NCBI GenBank assembly: GCA_003240695.1
Contig: QFNC01000076.1
Coordinates: 1 to 8,955, forward strand
From: Pseudoxanthomonas suwonensis
Lineage (GTDB): Bacteria; Pseudomonadota; Gammaproteobacteria; Xanthomonadales; Xanthomonadaceae
Direction: 5' to 3'
DNA: 8,955 nucleotides
Part shown: one piece after another, positions 5,528 to 8,955 of the stretch
How positions within the stretch are numbered: the stretch's first letter is position 1
Layout of the letters: each line of letters begins with the position of its first letter
The notes under the pieces: generated by a model
Told to the model about the DNA's origin: nothing
Seen by the model: only the letters and a program-made list of their open reading frames with translations
The model's database searches: none
Program-made: the position numbers and the translations under genes

Positions 5528-6517
5528 ATGGCGCTGGACATCCTGTACGTGCGTCCCGGAGGCTCCGGCTGGGGCCCCGTGGCGGAACTCGTCGCGTTGA
5601 CCGCTCGCGTATTCGACGCACGGGTCATCAGCGTGGACGACCGCGGGGAGGTGTCCCGATTCCGCAAGGCGGCGGCAGGCCTGCCCCGACGGAAACCCCG
5701 GAACGAGCGCCACCTGCTGGTGATCGCCGCGAATCCAGCGCTGGTCGCCTACGCCGCCCGCGCCCAGCTGTGGCTGCCTGGCTACGCCACCACCGCCGCC
5801 TGGGTCATCGACTCGTTCTGGACGGATCGGACCCCGCGGCTGCTTCGCGGCCGCCCCCACATCGACCGCCTCTTCATTACCGACTCGGACCTGACGGATG
5901 AATGGGGGGCTCTCACCGGCGGGCCTGTCGCGGTCCTCCCTTGGGGTGCGGACACGGCACGCTTCCCCGATGCGGACGCGCTGCGCGACGTGGACGTCCT
6001 CCGGCTCGGACGTCAGCCCGCGGCCTGGTCAGACGACGAACAGACCGCCGCGGACGCCGCTCGCGCTGGGCTCCGCTTCGCTGGACGACCACCCATAAGT
6101 TCCGACCCGGCGGAGAACCAGGCCAACGTCCGCGCAGCCCTCATGCAGGCCAGGACAGTCCTCGCGTTCTCCAATCTGGTCAGCCCGGCCCCATACACGC
6201 ACCCCACTCGCGACTACCTGACAGGCCGGTGGATGGACGCTCTGGCCGCCGGCTGCCTGATTGCGGGAACCGCGCCACGGGCGGCAGCAGCGACCCTGTG
6301 GGACGGGGCCACCATCGAGATCTCACCGACTGACCGGTCAGCCGCCTGGCCGCTACTGGCTGATGCTGCCGCTTCCTGGACTCCGGACCGCGCTCGCGCT
6401 CAGCAACGCCGCGCCCGCGTTTCCATCGACTGGCGGCTGCGCCTTCGGGCCCTGTGCCGCGAGATGGGATGGAACGAGCCGGACACGCTCAGCGTAGAAA
6501 TCGACCTGCTCGGCTGA
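5528..6517 (+). CDS. Probable glycosyltransferase (GT-B type, divergent)
   Basis: A 329-residue protein resembling uncharacterised GT-B glycosyltransferases of actinobacterial polysaccharide clusters. The N-terminus (MALDILYVRPGGSGWGP) opens with a Rossmann-like strand and a glycine-rich turn. Other visible segments: WVIDSFWTD (92-100), LFITDSDLTDEW (115-126), resembling the 'sensed as' strand before the linker, VLPWGADTARFP (136-147), typical of the GT4 interdomain linker, and YLTGRWMDALAAGCLIAGTAP (230-250). The last takes the place of the nucleotide-sugar loop, but the usual glutamate pair is not clear; D237 is the nearest acid. The start ATG at 5528 has only a weak ribosome site (CCGGGA), so it may be translated by coupling or reinitiation after the rmlA stop 18 bases upstream. 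The longer reading frame to 5051 overlaps rmlA and is not real. Donor, acceptor and exact family are unknown. Confidence 0.68.
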   Translation: MALDILYVRPGGSGWGPVAELVALTARVFDARVISVDDRGEVSRFRKAAAGLPRRKPRNERHLLVIAANPALVAYAARAQLWLPGYATTAAWVIDSFWTDRTPRLLRGRPHIDRLFITDSDLTDEWGALTGGPVAVLPWGADTARFPDADALRDVDVLRLGRQPAAWSDDEQTAADAARAGLRFAGRPPISSDPAENQANVRAALMQARTVLAFSNLVSPAPYTHPTRDYLTGRWMDALAAGCLIAGTAPRAAAATLWDGATIEISPTDRSAAWPLLADAAASWTPDRARAQQRRARVSIDWRLRLRALCREMGWNEPDTLSVEIDLLG

Positions 6518-6547
6518 GCCGTCGGGCCCGCCCAGGACGGCCGCTCA
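6515..6547. terminator. Possible bidirectional terminator between convergent genes
   Basis: GCCGTC (6518-6523) pairs with GACGGC (6536-6541). The stem can be lengthened inward by GGG with CCC (6524-6526 and 6531-6533) and outward by TGAG with CTCA (6515-6518 and 6544-6547, sharing one base). It fills the 31-base gap between the stop codons of the glycosyltransferase (plus) and galE (minus). There is no T run on either side, as is usual in GC-rich actinobacteria, so intrinsic strength is uncertain. Confidence 0.4.
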
Positions 6548-6548
6548 C

Positions 6549-7514
6549 TCAGCGCGGGCGTCCCCCCCATGCTGCCCACGCCGAGCCGACCATTTCTTCG
6601 ACGGAATACCGAGGCTCCCAGCCCAGATCCCGCGCCGCGCGGCCGCCATCCGCCACGATCCGTGCTGGATCGCCCGCCCGCCGTGGCTCGATGACAGGCC
6701 GGGCGTCCACGCCCGTGACTCGCAGGACCGCATCCACGATCTCCCGGACGGACGTACCATCGCCGGAGCCGAGGTTGTACATGGGCTCCAGCGCACGTCC
6801 GTCCTGCAGACGGCGCGCCGCTGCGACGTGGGCGAGGGCCACGTCCGCGACGTGGACGTAGTCCCGGACGCATGTCCCGTCTGGGGTCGGATAGTCATCG
6901 CCGAAGATGCGCGGCGACCTCCCCTCGTCGAGCGCCGTAAAGAGCAAGGGGAGCAGGTTGTACGCGCTCAGGTCCGGTGCGCCCCCCGGGGCGGAGCCGA
7001 CCACATTGAAGTACCTCAGGCTCGTGTGCTGCAGTCCGGCGGCCCGGCCCTGATCCGCGAGGAGCCACTCTCCGATCAGTTTGCTCTCCCCGTACGGCGA
7101 TTCGGGCGAGGGTGAAGTCTGCTCCGTCACCTGGTCAACGGTCGGCGTGCCGTACACGGCGGCTGAGGACGAGAGGACTGCCGCGCCGACACCGGCCTCC
7201 TCCATCGCCTGCAGGACGCTGGCCGTGCCCTGCACGTTGGTCCGGTAGGCGGTCAGAGGCTGTTTCACGGATTCACCTGCGAACTTGTATCCGGCCACGT
7301 GCACCACCCCCGCGGCACCGACGTCGCGCAGCACGTGCGTCAGGGCATTCGTCTCCGTGACGTCCAGATGGAAGAACGCCACGTCCTCCGGGAGGAACGC
7401 CTGCCGACCCGTTGAGAGGTCGTCCACGACGGCCACTGACAGCCCGGCCCCTTGAAACGCCCGGACCACGTGGCTCCCGATGTAGCCAGCCCCTCCGGTC
7501 ACGACCCAGGTCAT
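6549..7514 (-). CDS. galE: UDP-glucose 4-epimerase
   Basis: A 321-residue extended short-chain dehydrogenase/reductase that interconverts UDP-glucose and UDP-galactose with tightly bound NAD+, supplying UDP-galactose for polysaccharide building. Seen: TGGAGYIGSH (6-15), the NAD-contacting VVDDLSTG (29-36), VVHVAGYKFAGESV (70-83), SSSAAVYG (115-122), catalytic Y141 and K145 in PYGESK, LRYFNVVGS (166-174), and the UDP-binding FGDDYPTPDGTCVRDYVHV (204-222) and RRAGDPA (278-284). The PTPDGTCVRDY segment is diagnostic for GalE and absent from RmlB. Length is normal (about 320-340). The ATG overlaps the TGA of the upstream glycosyltransferase as ATGA, so the two are probably translated together. 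VAGYK replaces the common AGLK, a mild variation. Closely related epimerases with N-acetyl or other substrates cannot be excluded. Confidence 0.94.
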   Translation of the reverse strand: MTWVVTGGAGYIGSHVVRAFQGAGLSVAVVDDLSTGRQAFLPEDVAFFHLDVTETNALTHVLRDVGAAGVVHVAGYKFAGESVKQPLTAYRTNVQGTASVLQAMEEAGVGAAVLSSSAAVYGTPTVDQVTEQTSPSPESPYGESKLIGEWLLADQGRAAGLQHTSLRYFNVVGSAPGGAPDLSAYNLLPLLFTALDEGRSPRIFGDDYPTPDGTCVRDYVHVADVALAHVAAARRLQDGRALEPMYNLGSGDGTSVREIVDAVLRVTGVDARPVIEPRRAGDPARIVADGGRAARDLGWEPRYSVEEMVGSAWAAWGGRPR

Positions 7515-8635
7515 CTGCGATCACCCATCTCTTCCACTCGTCCTCGAATCCGCCGCCCGAACTCGTCCTCGGAGAACCGCTCGGCGTGCGCCTGCATCGC
7601 CGCACGGTCCCAGTCATGCGCCAGCAGACGTTCCACCCCCTCGGCCACCGCATCCACCGTCGGGGCGTCCACGAAAACCCCGTTGACGCCTTCCACGATG
7701 GTGTCCAGGTAGCCGCCGGCGCGCAACGCCACGGTGGGCACGCCCCACGCGCTCGCCTCGAGCGGCGTGATCCCGAAGTCCTCGTGGCTCGCGGCGATCA
7801 GTGCCGTCGCGTGTGCGTACGCCCAGCGCAGCTGCGCGTCGGTGAGGTCCTGGCCGAACACCACGTCCTCCCCCGCCATCGCACGCAGCCGGGCCTCCTC
7901 CGGGCCCTTGCCGATCACCACGAGCGGCCGCCCCGCACGGGCCGCGGCCTCGATCGCCACGTCCACGTGCTTGTACGGCATGAGGCGCGCGACCGACAGC
8001 AGGAAGCCGTCCTCCGCCAGCCGCTCGGCTCCGGGGATCGGCTCCTGCGGGCCGTCCGTGCTCACGGAGTGCGGCGGAAACACCAGGTCCACGCCGTCGA
8101 GCCCGTAGACGTCTTCGATCCGCTTCTTCACCACCGTGGAGTTGGCCACATAGCGTGATCGACGCCGGACGGCTGCGCGGTCCCACCTGCGCAGGCCCGG
8201 GCGCAGCGCGCGGGCGATCCGGCCCTTGATGCTGTTCCGGCCTCCCTCGCCCAGGTAGTCGTCCAGCAGGTAGACCCAGCGCGCCGGGGTGTGGCAGTAG
8301 ACGAGTGTGGCGCCGTCGTAGCGGAATCCGTGCGCCCAGCCGGAGGTCGAGACGACGGCGATCGGCTCCTTCACGTGCATCAGTGAGGCCGCCAGCGGCA
8401 GGAGCGGCAGGGCCCGCCGAGGGTCCTTCCGCAGCAGCCCCACCCGGTTGAGCGGTGAGGTGATGATGTGCGCGTCCTTGAACTCCGGGAAGGTTCCCTC
8501 GGGGTCGTAGAACGTCGTGTAGATGGGCGCATCCGGCCACATCCGGTGCAGGGCGAGCACCACCCGTTCCGCCCCGCCCTTCTGGGTGAGGTAGTCGTGG
8601 GCGATGGCGATCTTTGCGGGAGTCTGCTCCGACAT
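7511..8635 (-). CDS. Glycosyltransferase family 4 protein
   Basis: A 374-residue retaining GT-B glycosyltransferase of family GT4, close in look to mannosyl- and glucosyltransferases of O-antigen and exopolysaccharide clusters. Seen: HDYLTQKGGAERVV (13-26), the N-terminal acceptor-side glycine loop; YCHTPARWVYLLDDYL (113-128), common in WbaZ-like mannosyltransferases; VANSTVVKKRI (163-173); FPPHSV (186-191); LLSVARLMPYKHVDVAIEA (212-230), the donor-side VARL.P.K block; VVIGKGPE (239-246); and EDFGITPLEASAWGVPTVAL (285-304) with the EX7E pair E285/E293. All expected motifs are intact. GAGGAG lies 7 bases before the ATG on the minus strand. It starts 9 bases after the stop of the upstream gene and its own stop overlaps the galE start. 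Mannose is a plausible donor by resemblance only. Confidence 0.9.
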   Translation of the reverse strand: MSEQTPAKIAIAHDYLTQKGGAERVVLALHRMWPDAPIYTTFYDPEGTFPEFKDAHIITSPLNRVGLLRKDPRRALPLLPLAASLMHVKEPIAVVSTSGWAHGFRYDGATLVYCHTPARWVYLLDDYLGEGGRNSIKGRIARALRPGLRRWDRAAVRRRSRYVANSTVVKKRIEDVYGLDGVDLVFPPHSVSTDGPQEPIPGAERLAEDGFLLSVARLMPYKHVDVAIEAAARAGRPLVVIGKGPEEARLRAMAGEDVVFGQDLTDAQLRWAYAHATALIAASHEDFGITPLEASAWGVPTVALRAGGYLDTIVEGVNGVFVDAPTVDAVAEGVERLLAHDWDRAAMQAHAERFSEDEFGRRIRGRVEEMGDRR

Positions 8636-8644
8636 CGTGTCTCC

Positions 8645-8955
8645 TCAGATGGCCCGTTGCGCGCGGTGGGGATGAGCCCGTCCGGCTTCGGCGGCACCCT
8701 CCACCTGGAGGGCGATGAGTCGACGGGCGAGCCCCCGGGGCAGGTGGTCCGCGACGGCGTCGATCAACGCACTGGAGCGCGTGAGCGTGGCCTCGGTGGT
8801 GCCCCACGCCACCAGGCGCACGGCAGCACCCCACACGCCTCGCGGAGCACCGATGGTGCCGAGCGGTGCCGCCCCGTGCTTGCTCACGAACAGGTTCCGC
8901 GCGGCCGTGCCGTGCAAGGCCCGCACCGCCTTCGAGTGCGTCGTCACGGCGGCAG
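8645..8955 (-). CDS. C-terminal fragment of an unassigned protein, possibly a GT2 glycosyltransferase (5' end off window)
   Basis: The last 103 codons of a gene that begins beyond the right edge; the frame is open to the window end and stops at 8645-8647. The visible part includes VTTHSKAVRALHG followed by ARNLFVSKHGAAPLG, then a stretch rich in small and aliphatic residues with LTRSSALIDAVADHLPRGLARRL, ending HRAQRAI. A histidine-containing segment followed by an RN..(x)..KH motif is seen near the C-terminus of many GT2 glycosyltransferases of the rhamnosyltransferase type, and the operon context (GT4, galE) supports this, but the catalytic domain is not visible. An internal GTG at 8947 could be mistaken for the start. 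No predicted signal or clear transmembrane helix is present in the fragment. Confidence 0.6.
   Translation of the reverse strand, partial: AAVTTHSKAVRALHGTAARNLFVSKHGAAPLGTIGAPRGVWGAAVRLVAWGTTEATLTRSSALIDAVADHLPRGLARRLIALQVEGAAEAGRAHPHRAQRAI

Noticed and set aside
7412..8158. A 248-residue open frame on the plus strand
   Set aside because: It is antisense to the galE/GT4 junction; arginine- and histidine-rich with no domain.
7614..8834. A 406-residue open frame on the minus strand
   Set aside because: It is a shadow of the GT4 gene in another frame; it is dominated by Gly, Arg, Ala and Pro, as GC-rich antisense or shifted frames are, and has no family motifs.
1..8955. Insertion sequence, integrase, attachment site, CRISPR array or tRNA
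   Set aside because: No transposase or integrase motif, no regularly spaced repeats and no tRNA-like cloverleaf were seen on either strand.

Overview
The window looks like chromosomal DNA of a GC-rich actinobacterium. Codon third positions are mostly G or C, TTG is used as a start codon behind strong purine-rich ribosome sites, and the protein sequences have an actinobacterial look. A Micrococcaceae-type host (Micrococcus, Kocuria, Arthrobacter relatives) is my guess, not something the sequence proves. Nearly every gene belongs to surface or extracellular polysaccharide synthesis: nucleotide-sugar enzymes, several glycosyltransferases and two pyruvyl (ketal) transferases.

Layout. (1) Positions 1-669, minus strand: the first 223 codons of a dTDP-glucose 4,6-dehydratase (rmlB/rfbB); its 3' end is off the window. 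(2) Positions 670-799: a divergent promoter region with an imperfect inverted repeat. (3) Positions 800-6517, plus strand: a tightly packed run. It holds a polysaccharide pyruvyl transferase (800-1624), a GT4-like glycosyltransferase overlapping it by ATGA (1621-2547), a 263-base gap with a possible internal promoter, a GT25-type glycosyltransferase with a likely TTG start (2811-3677), a second and different pyruvyl transferase (3684-4733), a broken glucose-1-phosphate thymidylyltransferase (rmlA, 4750-5510), and a divergent glycosyltransferase (5528-6517). (4) Positions 6518-6548: a short convergent gap with a hairpin that could serve both strands as a terminator. (5) Positions 6549-8955, minus strand: an operon read from right to left, with the C-terminal end of an unplaced protein (possibly a GT2 glycosyltransferase), a GT4 glycosyltransferase, and galE overlapping it by ATGA.

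How they fit together. RmlA and RmlB make dTDP-4-keto-6-deoxyglucose, the precursor of dTDP-rhamnose; GalE interconverts UDP-Glc and UDP-Gal. The glycosyltransferases would build a repeat unit from such donors, and the pyruvyl transferases would add acidic 1-carboxyethylidene ketals to it. No flippase, polymerase, chain-length regulator or priming transferase is visible here.

Most notable point: rmlA has lost an internal segment of about 109 bases (predicted from known RmlA proteins) and is out of frame across the junction. The junction sits exactly on a 12-base perfect palindrome. The lost part carries conserved sugar-binding residues, so this copy should be inactive unless the lesion is an assembly error. 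The genes between rmlB and rmlA also have visibly lower GC in hand-counted lines (58-63%) than rmlA and the galE operon (72-75%), which suggests an imported cassette. I found no RNA gene, CRISPR array, insertion sequence or other mobile element.
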